From Caldicellulosiruptoraceae bacterium PP1 (lineage in GTDB: Bacteria; Bacillota; Thermoanaerobacteria; Caldicellulosiruptorales; Caldicellulosiruptoraceae): DNA of 64,000 nt. Below are positions 54,799 to 62,397 of the stretch, piece after piece; the first letter of the stretch is position 1; the number at the start of each line of letters is the position of its first letter. The notes beneath the pieces are model-generated. The model was not told where the DNA came from and did no database searches. It saw nothing but the letters and a program-made list of their open reading frames with translations. Position numbers and translations under genes: made by a program. Where the stretch lies: positions 186,001 through 250,000 of the forward strand of contig JBGGOQ010000003.1 of the NCBI GenBank assembly GCA_041320695.1. The letters are read 5' to 3'.

Positions 54799-56259
54799 TT
54801 AGTCTTCTCCACCAAGGACTCTAATATAGTCAACGTATGGGTCTGCAGTTCCTTGGAGTTGGCAGTCCTCTTCTTTTAGCATTTTTATATAATCAACCAA
54901 ATCCTTTGTAATTCTTTCACCAGGTAATATAAGTGGTATCCCTGGAGGATAAGCCATAACCATTTCACCTGAAATTTCACCAACAGCATTTTCCAGACGA
55001 ACTGTCTTCTTCTGACTGTAAAATGCATCACGTGGAGACACAATAACCTGTGGAGAATGTGGCACTATTGTTGATGTTTTTATTTCTTTAACACCAAGTT
55101 TTTTTGACATATCCTTTAATGCTTCAATTAGTTTTTCTAGGCTTTCTTGTGTGTCTCCAAGTGAAATTATTGCAAGGATATTATATAGGTCTGACATTTC
55201 AACTTGAATATTATATTGCTCTCTTAATATCCTTTCAGCTTCATAACCTGTAATACCGAGTTTTCTTACATTAATACCAAGCTTTGTTTCATCAAAGTCA
55301 TAAACACCTGGTGTTCCAATAAGCTCTTTACCAAAAGCATAAAGACCTTCAATTTTATTTATCTCATCTCTTGCCATTCTTGAAAGTCTAAGTGTCTCTT
55401 CAAGCATCTCTTCACCATAAATAGCAAGCTGCTTTCTTGCAACATCAAGAGAGCACATGAGGATATATGATGAACTTGTTGTCATAGTAAGATTTAATGT
55501 TTGTTTTACTGCCTCTGGATGAATTTTATGTCCTCTTAAAAGTAGTGCTGAGCTTTGTGTAAGTGATCCACCTGTCTTATGTGTAGATACAGCACTCATG
55601 TCTGCTCCAACTTCCATAGCAGTAAGCGGAAAATCGTTATGAAATCCCATATGAGCTCCATGTGCTTCATCAACAAGCACTGCCATACCAAATTTGTGAG
55701 CAGTTCTTGTTATTGATTTTAAGTCACTTGCTACACCATAATAAGTAGGGTTTATTACAAATACTGCTTTTGCATAAGGGTGCTTAACAATAGCCTTTTT
55801 TACATTATCTATTGTAACCCCCATAGCAACACCAATATCATTGTTTATCTCCGGCTGAACATAAACAGGAATGGCCCCGCTTAAAATAATACCACCAAAA
55901 GCACTTTTATGAGCATTACGAGGCAATATTACTTCATCACCTGGCTCACATGCAGCCATTATCATTGCTTGGACGCCTGATGTTGTCCCATTTACAAGAA
56001 AATAAGCATACTGTGCATCAAAGGCACTTGCAAAAAGTTTTTCGGCTTCATAGATAACACCAATTGGATTATTTGCGTTGTCCAAGTCTTCCATGCCATT
56101 TAAGTCCATTAGCATTACATTTTCGCCAACAAATTCTGTAAACTCCTTAAGACCATTACCATGTTTATGCCCTGGAACATGGAATGGGACAACCTTTCTC
56201 TCAATATGTCTTTTCACAGCATCAAATAAGGGGGTTTTGCTCTGATCTTCTTTAGTCAC
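54799..56259 (-). CDS. Orn/Lys/Arg decarboxylase family protein (SpeA/YaaO-like)
   Basis: This PLP enzyme (486 aa) of the aspartate-aminotransferase fold has an N-terminal HVPGHKHG motif, FLVNGTTSGVQAMIMA and the PLP lysine in SAVSTHKTGGSLTQSS. The C-terminal Orn/Lys/Arg domain is present (VVSPRDAFYSQK and YPPGIPLILPGE). Length matches SpeA/YaaO of Bacillus rather than the 700-residue E. coli enzymes. Arginine or lysine as substrate is not resolved. It is monocistronic. Confidence 0.9.
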   Translation of the reverse strand: MTKEDQSKTPLFDAVKRHIERKVVPFHVPGHKHGNGLKEFTEFVGENVMLMDLNGMEDLDNANNPIGVIYEAEKLFASAFDAQYAYFLVNGTTSGVQAMIMAACEPGDEVILPRNAHKSAFGGIILSGAIPVYVQPEINNDIGVAMGVTIDNVKKAIVKHPYAKAVFVINPTYYGVASDLKSITRTAHKFGMAVLVDEAHGAHMGFHNDFPLTAMEVGADMSAVSTHKTGGSLTQSSALLLRGHKIHPEAVKQTLNLTMTTSSSYILMCSLDVARKQLAIYGEEMLEETLRLSRMARDEINKIEGLYAFGKELIGTPGVYDFDETKLGINVRKLGITGYEAERILREQYNIQVEMSDLYNILAIISLGDTQESLEKLIEALKDMSKKLGVKEIKTSTIVPHSPQVIVSPRDAFYSQKKTVRLENAVGEISGEMVMAYPPGIPLILPGERITKDLVDYIKMLKEEDCQLQGTADPYVDYIRVLGGED

Positions 56260-56337
56260 CTTTTATTAATCCTCCACCTAAAAAATTTCTTCCACTGATT
56301 GATTATTATATCACAGTAGAGAATTTTTAAAAGATAT

Positions 56338-56994
56338 TTATTCAAAAAAAATCCTCTTTATACCCTTAATTATATAAATTTCTGTTATTAGCTCATTAAT
56401 GTTTGTGTTTTCTGGTATTGCTATTGTATATGATATTTTTTCTGTATTATTTTGATATTCTTCAACATTAACATCTTTGATTGTTATTGACAGCATTTCA
56501 AAAATTGAGGATATTTTTTGTATATTCTCTTTCATCCCTTCCCCTTCAATAGAAAGCTTTTTAAGAACCCCTTTTGAAATAAATTTAATCTCTATCTTTT
56601 TTAAAAATATTAATGTAAGATAAACAGCAATAAATGTGATTATGGCACCTTGATAATATCCAATTCCTATTGCAAGTCCTATACAAGATACTGCCCAAAG
56701 TGTTGCTGCTGTTGTAAGTCCTTTTACTGTTACCCCATCCTTTATGATTGTGCCAGCACCCAAAAAACCGATACCAGATATAACCTGGGCACCTAATCTT
56801 GCAACATCAATTTGTGTTTTTGGTGGATAATAAGTTTTAAAGATATACAACGATGTCATCATAACTAATGTAGAACCAACGCATACCAAAATATGAGTTC
56901 TAAAGCCTGCTGGTCTATGCACATTTTCCCTTTCAACACCAATCAATCCACCTATAATAATTGCCAATACAATTTTAATTAATTCTTCTATCAT
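56338..56994 (-). CDS. mgtC: MgtC/SapB family membrane protein
   Basis: The protein (218 aa) has about five helices and MgtC signatures: GGLIGVERENVHRPAGFRTH and GIGFLGAGTIIKDGVTVKGL. A C-terminal cytosolic ACT-like domain follows (residues 140-218). MgtC proteins are linked to Mg2+ limitation and ATP homeostasis. No M-box is seen upstream. Confidence 0.9.
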   Translation of the reverse strand: MIEELIKIVLAIIIGGLIGVERENVHRPAGFRTHILVCVGSTLVMMTSLYIFKTYYPPKTQIDVARLGAQVISGIGFLGAGTIIKDGVTVKGLTTAATLWAVSCIGLAIGIGYYQGAIITFIAVYLTLIFLKKIEIKFISKGVLKKLSIEGEGMKENIQKISSIFEMLSITIKDVNVEEYQNNTEKISYTIAIPENTNINELITEIYIIKGIKRIFFE

Positions 56995-57039
56995 GCGTAT
57001 TCACCAAAAAATAATAGTATAAGATTATTATAATAATTA

Positions 57040-57087
57040 TATGAAAAAATTAAAGGGATTGTGAAAGATATCTCCCACAATCCCTTT
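57040..57087 (-). terminator. Terminator of the coat-like gene
   Basis: AAAGGGATTGTG / CACAATCCCTTT, a 12-bp stem (57052-57087), followed on the minus strand by AATTTTTTC. Confidence 0.9.
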
Positions 57088-57101
57088 TCATCTTCTGTTT
57101 G

Positions 57102-57506
57102 TTATACAGCGTTGTGAACAAATGCAACAATCTTTTTACAAGGAATATCAACAACTGAGCCAAGACCGCAAAATCTTCTCTTTCTTGGGCAACATCTATC
57201 TCTTCTTCTGTGTCCGCAATGACGGTCTCTATCTCGGTCTCCATCAAAATCATCAAAGTCTAAATCTTCATCCCACATTCTTGTATGGTACATTATTGGA
57301 TCATCTGGTGGTGTTCCCATGCTAACAATTAACCTTGCAAACTTTGGTGTAACTAATGCTAACACTCCAGTAAATCCACTACCGCTTTCCCCGCCACTTT
57401 CAGTAAATATTGTAACTGTTTCTCCTAAAAATCTTCTCATATGTTCACAGATATCACGATGCCCGCCATGTTCGCCGCCAACAAAGCCTTCAAATTCTTC
57501 AGACAT
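57102..57506 (-). CDS. Probable spore-associated protein with charged Asp/Arg/Cys region
   Basis: I cannot name this 134 aa protein with certainty. It has two halves: an Sm-like strand-rich segment (GETVTIFTESGGESGSGFTG...LIVSMGTPPD) and a highly charged linker (residues 78-112) with an Asp run, then Arg/His/Cys (CCPRKRRFC), followed by another hydrophobic strand pair. Similar proteins are common in spore-forming clostridia and are thought to be coat or exosporium components; that is inference. It is made behind an SD-masking hairpin. Confidence 0.6.
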   Translation of the reverse strand: MSEEFEGFVGGEHGGHRDICEHMRRFLGETVTIFTESGGESGSGFTGVLALVTPKFARLIVSMGTPPDDPIMYHTRMWDEDLDFDDFDGDRDRDRHCGHRRRDRCCPRKRRFCGLGSVVDIPCKKIVAFVHNAV

Positions 57507-57511
57507 ATACT

Positions 57512-57563
57512 AAACCTCCTATATTGGTTTTCCTATTAACATAATATGTCTTATAGGAGGTTT
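57512..57563 (-). promoter_or_regulatory. Hairpin masking the Shine-Dalgarno of the coat-like gene
   Basis: AAACCTCCTATA (minus strand 57563-57552) pairs perfectly with TATAGGAGGTTT (57523-57512), which contains the Shine-Dalgarno AGGAGGT. It lies between bofC and the coat-like gene, so read-through mRNA would be shut until the hairpin opens. It could also be a leader-level terminator, but no T-run follows. Confidence 0.6.
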
Positions 57564-57575
57564 TGTTACCATAAG

Positions 57576-58151
57576 TTAGCTACCAAAATCCTCTATAATC
57601 TTTATTGCTTGTTCATAAGTGTCTACTACTATTCCATTTTTTAAATCTTCAATTTGTTTATTGCTGAGGTTTTTTATGTCAATTGGTGTAATAAGTTTTA
57701 ATGTTTCTCCATCACGCGGTTGAGAATAAAAAATAGCTACTCTATCATCTTTTATTGAAATAATAAAATGGTTAGGACAAAGGCCATCAAAAACCCTGCT
57801 AAGTATTACATAGTTAGGGCTATAATGCTCTAATGTCCAACCTCTATATATTTTTTGTATATCTGTTTTATAAAGCCCTATATATTCTGGATCAAAATAT
57901 GACTGTTCCTCAACAATATGCCCACACTTTTTAAAATACTTACGCAAAACCAACACTGTATCATTATTTATTTTTTGAAGTGTTGATTTGTTTGCAATAT
58001 TGGCTATTTCTGTTATATTTTTGCCTTTTAGCTCATCACGAGTTTTTATTTGTTTACTATTAATAGTAAATGTATATCCAATTGCGAATGACACAATAAA
58101 AATCACAATTAAAAAAGCGGTAAAAATAAAGGATTTAAAGTAAGTTCTCAT
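57576..58151 (-). CDS. bofC: Intercompartmental sporulation checkpoint protein BofC-like
   Basis: The protein (191 aa) has an N-terminal membrane helix (residues 8-28) and a BofC C-terminal domain: YIGLYKTDIQKIYRGWTLEHYSPNYV and VAIFYSQPRDGETLKLITPI are typical. In Bacillus, BofC acts in the intermembrane space to inhibit SpoIVB and thereby control sigma-K activation. GGAGG precedes the ATG. Confidence 0.88.
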   Translation of the reverse strand: MRTYFKSFIFTAFLIVIFIVSFAIGYTFTINSKQIKTRDELKGKNITEIANIANKSTLQKINNDTVLVLRKYFKKCGHIVEEQSYFDPEYIGLYKTDIQKIYRGWTLEHYSPNYVILSRVFDGLCPNHFIISIKDDRVAIFYSQPRDGETLKLITPIDIKNLSNKQIEDLKNGIVVDTYEQAIKIIEDFGS

Positions 58152-58212
58152 GGAAAGCCTCCATGTTTTTTTATTACTATTATTCCCTTATTTTTCACCG
58201 CTATACATAAAC

Positions 58213-58932
58213 TTATTCTTCCCAGTTGTGATATACTTCTTTTACATCATCATTATCTTCAAGCAAATCAATCAGTTTTCTCATTTTTATAGAATTTTCT
58301 TCATCTAATTTAACTGTTGTTTGTGGAATTAATTCTACTTGAGCTTCTAAAAATGTGTAGCCCTCTTTTTCAAGTGCTTCACGAACTTGAGTAAAATCAT
58401 CTGGTGATGTAATAATTTCATATACATCATCAGAAGAATTAAAATCTTCAGCACCTAAATCAAGAGCTTTAAGCATTAGCTCATCTTCATTTGGAAAGCT
58501 TTCTTTTTCAATAATAATAACACCTTTTCTATTAAACATCCAAGAAACGCAGCCTGTTTGACCAAGATTCCCACCAAACTTGTCAAACAAATGCCTTATT
58601 TCGCCTGCTGTTCTATTTCTGTTGTTTGTCATTGCTTCGACAATAACAGCCACACCTTCTGGCCCGTATCCTTCGTATGTAATGTCTTCATAACCACTTG
58701 TGTCAACATCTCCAGCAGCTTTCTTTATAAATCCCATAATCTTATCCATTGGCATATTAGCAGCTCTTGCTTTTGCGATTACATCTCTTAGCCTTGAGTT
58801 AGCCTCCGGATCTGGGTTAGATTTTGCAACAACCATTAATTCTCTACCTAATTTTGTGAACAACTTACCTTTTTGAGCATCTGTTTTTTCTTTTTTATGC
58901 TTAATATTTGCCCATTTTGAATGACCTGACAT
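58213..58932 (-). CDS. yebC: YebC/PmpR family protein
   Basis: This 239 aa protein has all three YebC domains: SGHSKWANIKHKKEKTDAQK, KAANMP-like RAANMPMDKIMGFIKKAAG, and LEALDLGAEDFN-like ALDLGAEDFNSSDDVYEI. YebC proteins bind ribosomes or DNA and help translate proline-rich stretches. Length is standard. GGGGG precedes the ATG. Confidence 0.96.
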   Translation of the reverse strand: MSGHSKWANIKHKKEKTDAQKGKLFTKLGRELMVVAKSNPDPEANSRLRDVIAKARAANMPMDKIMGFIKKAAGDVDTSGYEDITYEGYGPEGVAVIVEAMTNNRNRTAGEIRHLFDKFGGNLGQTGCVSWMFNRKGVIIIEKESFPNEDELMLKALDLGAEDFNSSDDVYEIITSPDDFTQVREALEKEGYTFLEAQVELIPQTTVKLDEENSIKMRKLIDLLEDNDDVKEVYHNWEE

Positions 58933-59047
58933 TATAATCCCCCTATAAAAACATTTACTTCACAAACAGATTATAAATTTTAAAAGTTTTAAAGTCAAAT
59001 GTTTTTTTTGCATATACTTATTAAGACTAATATTTTTGTATAATGTA

Positions 59048-60502
59048 ATGAAGAATAAGATTTTAAATCAAGTTTTAATATTATCGGCATGTAATATTGT
59101 CACAACATCATTATTTTTCTTTTACAGAGTGTTGATTTCTCGTCAGATTAGTTCAGAAGGAATGGGCCTTTTTACATTTGCAATGACAGCCTATTTTCTT
59201 TTTTATAGCTTTTCAAGTGGTGGCATTGCAGTTTCTATTTCAAAAAACATAGCTGAAAACTCTAATATCAAAGGCTATCCTGAAAAGGTTAAATTTATTA
59301 TCGGTCGTTTTGTTCTTTTATTAAGTTTTATTGTTACTATGATATTTCTTCTACTCAATGGGTGGATCTGCAATAATATTTACAAAACTCCTATACTTCA
59401 AAATAACCTTTATCCACTTATTTTTTGCGTTATAATAGTAAGCCAGTCAGCAATCTATAAAGGTTACTTTTATGGACTTCAAAAGCCTCTTACACCAGCA
59501 CTCGCTGAAATATTTGAAAATATCATGAGAATTTCGATAGTATCATTAATATTTATGACTTTTACTTTAGATTGGAATAAAAAGATTTTTGTTAGTATTT
59601 TGGGAATTCCAATAGGTGAGATTTCAAGCTTTTCTTTCTTATTAATAGGTTATTTGATAAAGAATAAAAGTATTAGATTAAGTGTTACTTTTTCTGATTT
59701 ATCAAAGATTATAGTAGATGTGCTTAAAATTTCTATTCCGCTTGCTATAATAGGTATATTATCAAATGTCTTTCAAACCATCGAAAACTCTGTTGTACCT
59801 AAGCTTTTTCAAAATAATAATATAAACTTTGAAAAAGCCATATCAATCTTTGGTGTAATAAATGGTATGAGTTATCCTGTCGCCTTCTTACCTGCTGTAT
59901 TGATTACTTCGCTTTCAACAGTTATAGTTCCAACTGTTTCTGAATTACATGGAAATAAAAAAGCTTTGTCAAGAAGGATAAATAAATTTATATTAGTCAC
60001 AATTGCAATATCACTGCCAATTATGGTTATTTACTATATTTATCCAAATGAGATATGCTTTCTTCTTTTTAAAAACAAAGAGGCAGGTATATATCTAAAA
60101 GCAATTGTACCTGCACTTAGTTTTTATTATCTTTCTATAACCTTGTCGAGCATCCTCAATGCTTTATCAGAGGCAAGCTTTAACTTTTATCAAAATACAG
60201 TAATATCAATACTAAGGCTTGCAAGTTATATAACCTTCTTGGGCTTATTTAGAGATATCAAGTGGTATATTATTCTTACTAATGTATTTGCCGTAATCAC
60301 ATGTATTGTTATGATAGGAAGGATATCAAAGGTCAAATTCGACTTTGATAAAAATATCTATAAAAAGATTATTTACCTCACATTAGCATGTGTTATTGCA
60401 GTAATAATATCTTTCATAATCCCTACAAAAAGTATTCTATTAAACATCATTACAATAGTATCAGTCTACTTCCTCTTCTGTGCCATAATCATAGCACGTT
60501 AG
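59048..60502 (+). CDS. spoVB: SpoVB-type MOP flippase
   Basis: A 484 aa polytopic protein with 12-14 helices. NIVTTSLFFFYRVLISRQIS and the segment EGMGLFTFAMTAYFLFYSFS match the N-terminus of SpoVB/YabM-type members of the MOP exporter superfamily (lipid II or polysaccharide flippases). No Shine-Dalgarno is seen before ATG 59048; a TATAAT lies 3 bases upstream. A Wzx-type O-antigen flippase is an alternative. Confidence 0.82.
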   Translation: MKNKILNQVLILSACNIVTTSLFFFYRVLISRQISSEGMGLFTFAMTAYFLFYSFSSGGIAVSISKNIAENSNIKGYPEKVKFIIGRFVLLLSFIVTMIFLLLNGWICNNIYKTPILQNNLYPLIFCVIIVSQSAIYKGYFYGLQKPLTPALAEIFENIMRISIVSLIFMTFTLDWNKKIFVSILGIPIGEISSFSFLLIGYLIKNKSIRLSVTFSDLSKIIVDVLKISIPLAIIGILSNVFQTIENSVVPKLFQNNNINFEKAISIFGVINGMSYPVAFLPAVLITSLSTVIVPTVSELHGNKKALSRRINKFILVTIAISLPIMVIYYIYPNEICFLLFKNKEAGIYLKAIVPALSFYYLSITLSSILNALSEASFNFYQNTVISILRLASYITFLGLFRDIKWYIILTNVFAVITCIVMIGRISKVKFDFDKNIYKKIIYLTLACVIAVIISFIIPTKSILLNIITIVSVYFLFCAIIIAR

Positions 60503-60523
60503 CCAACCAAAACAGTGAGCCAA

Positions 60524-60582
60524 CGGGGACGATTACGGGTGGAAGAAGAGTGTGACAAGAAAAACCGTCCCCAATGTCACAA
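60524..60582. repeat. REP-like palindromic repeat
   Basis: GGGGACG (60525-60531) and CGTCCCC (60566-60572), with TGTGACA...TGTCACA arms (60551-60557, 60575-60581). On the minus strand the core reads TGACATTGGGGACGG, a motif recalled from dispersed repeats in many Firmicutes and deltaproteobacteria that are linked to REP-associated transposases. The repeat forms the coding end of the next gene. Confidence 0.7.
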
Positions 60583-61129
60583 CTAGCGATTTCTCTTTTG
60601 TAATACCATATGTTTTTTGGGTTGTTTCGTATAGTGAGATAAGGTAAGCTATCTCTGATAGCTTGAGTACAAACATGTGTATAGGTAAGAAGCTAAATAT
60701 TACCCCAAGAAGAATTATATATATGGGTATCAAAAATGGAACAGTAACAGATGTTATTGCAAATGATATAGAGTATTTTTTTCTATTCAAAAGCCAAACT
60801 AAGAAGTATATCAAGATTATCTCTACAATAAGCTTTAGGGCAAGAGATGAAAAGTTTGAAATAACAAAGTTTATTAGTCTAAAATTCTCGGTTTCAGATT
60901 TTACACTGCTAAAATAAAACATATAGGTATCTTGTAAAACAAATATCCCTTTGAAAAACTTGAATTGAGCAAAAGCGTAAACAACAAGCAGAAGAAAGTA
61001 CACAAAGAATATCTCTATACCTGATATATAGTCATTGGATATTGCTAAATCCCGTATTAATTTCATTGGTTTTAAAAGTCCTTTTTTTATAAAACCTTCC
61101 TTGAAAATACTCAATTTAATCAACCCCAA
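60533..61129 (-). CDS. Polytopic membrane protein with repeat-derived C-terminus
   Basis: A 198 aa protein with about five hydrophobic helices and no motif I can name with certainty; Yip1-like membrane proteins are the nearest idea. Its last 16 residues (from VVTLGTVFLVTLFFHP) are encoded by the REP-like repeat, so the original end has been replaced or extended. The start is uncertain: TTG 61129, or TTG 61114 with GGGG upstream. It follows yigZ by 7 bases. Confidence 0.6.
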   Translation of the reverse strand: MGLIKLSIFKEGFIKKGLLKPMKLIRDLAISNDYISGIEIFFVYFLLLVVYAFAQFKFFKGIFVLQDTYMFYFSSVKSETENFRLINFVISNFSSLALKLIVEIILIYFLVWLLNRKKYSISFAITSVTVPFLIPIYIILLGVIFSFLPIHMFVLKLSEIAYLISLYETTQKTYGITKEKSLVVTLGTVFLVTLFFHP

Positions 61130-61136
61130 GATTTAT

Positions 61137-61754
61137 TTAAATAGCTTCTATAGTATCACATACATTGTCAATTAATACGCCACCTGATGTTAGTTCTGTG
61201 ATTTCTTTTATGAAAGAATCAAACTCTTCTTTTGAAATTACAATATCTAAATCAACCACATCAGAATAATTGATTTCTATTATTTTTGAAGAAAACCTTT
61301 CTAATAGTTTTTTAGTCTGCTCCAAAAAGCTATATTCAACTATTATTTTAAACCTCTTACAATCAATATACCTCAATATACCTGCTTTTTCAATAGCAAG
61401 AGAGGCAGATTTGCTATAAGCCCTTGTAAGTCCACCAGCACCAAGAAGTATTCCTCCAAAATATCTTGTTACAACAATTAAAACATTCTTAAGATTATTT
61501 CTCTTAATAACCTCCATTACAGGAAGCCCTGCTGTCCCTTGAGGTTCGCCGTCATCTGAATACTTTTGAATAGGATAATCAATGCCATATGTATATGCAT
61601 AAACATTGTGTGTTGCATCATAATACTTTGATCTTATATTATTTAAATAAAAATCAACCTCTTCTTGATTTTCAACGTGAAAAATGGAGGAAATAAAAAC
61701 TGACTTTTTCTCAATCCATTCAACTTGAACATTCTCTTTTATTGTTAAATACAT
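61137..61754 (-). CDS. yigZ: YigZ/IMPACT family protein
   Basis: The protein has 205 aa. The IMPACT N-terminal domain shows KKSVFISSIFHVENQEEV, ATHNVYAYTYG and SDDGEPQGTAGLPVMEVI, with VTRYFGGILLGAGGL. The C-terminal ferredoxin-like DUF1949 domain follows. The exact activity is unknown. ATG 61754 follows GGTGA, with an in-frame TTG upstream less likely. Confidence 0.93.
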   Translation of the reverse strand: MYLTIKENVQVEWIEKKSVFISSIFHVENQEEVDFYLNNIRSKYYDATHNVYAYTYGIDYPIQKYSDDGEPQGTAGLPVMEVIKRNNLKNVLIVVTRYFGGILLGAGGLTRAYSKSASLAIEKAGILRYIDCKRFKIIVEYSFLEQTKKLLERFSSKIIEINYSDVVDLDIVISKEEFDSFIKEITELTSGGVLIDNVCDTIEAI

Positions 61755-61763
61755 TCTTATCAC

Positions 61764-61813
61764 CAAATAAAAATATTAGCCGCACTCTTATTCACAATAA
61801 AAATGCGGCTAAT
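61764..61813 (-). terminator. Terminator of the Nudix gene
   Basis: ATTAGCCGCA / TGCGGCTAAT stem (61775-61784 and 61804-61813), followed on the minus strand by ATTTTTATTT. Confidence 0.9.
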
Positions 61814-61832
61814 ATCTATTATATGCGTTGAT

Positions 61833-62264
61833 TTAAATATTTACAAGCTGTTTATATTGTTCAAAAGCAAGAGATGCTAAAGCCCTGTCCTGACTATAAG
61901 TAATTTTTGAAAGTGCATCTTCTAATGTAAAATAACCTGCATCAAATACATTCTCTTCATGATTTTCCTTGAGAAAATCTTCAGATGTGGCCTCCATTAT
62001 ATACCATGTAATCTTATTGCATACTGGTCTTTGACGTGTAACTGAAAAGAATTCGTAACTTGTTTGCCCTGCAGATGAAAGGATTTTAGCATCAATACCT
62101 ACTTCTTCTTTTACCCTTTTTGTTGCTACTTCTGGAGCAATATCACCATTCTTAATTACACCTTTTGGAAATACCCATTCATTCTTCTCGTTCTTCATTA
62201 TAAAGATTTTTCCTTGGTAAAATATTACACCACCAGCACAATTTCTAATCAGCAATGCGGACAT
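61833..62264 (-). CDS. Nudix hydrolase
   Basis: The protein has 143 aa. The Nudix box is in degenerate form: GDIAPEVATKRVKEEVGID matches Gx5Ex7REUxEExGU with K in place of the first R of REUxEE; the catalytic EE pair is kept. RNCAGGVIFYQGKIFIMKN is the typical first strand. The substrate is unknown. It is monocistronic. Confidence 0.88.
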   Translation of the reverse strand: MSALLIRNCAGGVIFYQGKIFIMKNEKNEWVFPKGVIKNGDIAPEVATKRVKEEVGIDAKILSSAGQTSYEFFSVTRQRPVCNKITWYIMEATSEDFLKENHEENVFDAGYFTLEDALSKITYSQDRALASLAFEQYKQLVNI

Positions 62265-62397
62265 CTCCTTTCATTTTAATAAACTCCCCTTATAATAATA
62301 ATACCCTCTTTTAGCAATATAGTAAACAATATGAGCGTTTTAATATATTTTTTTGTCTATACTGTATAAATTTTATTTTGTATATTGTCTAATTAAT

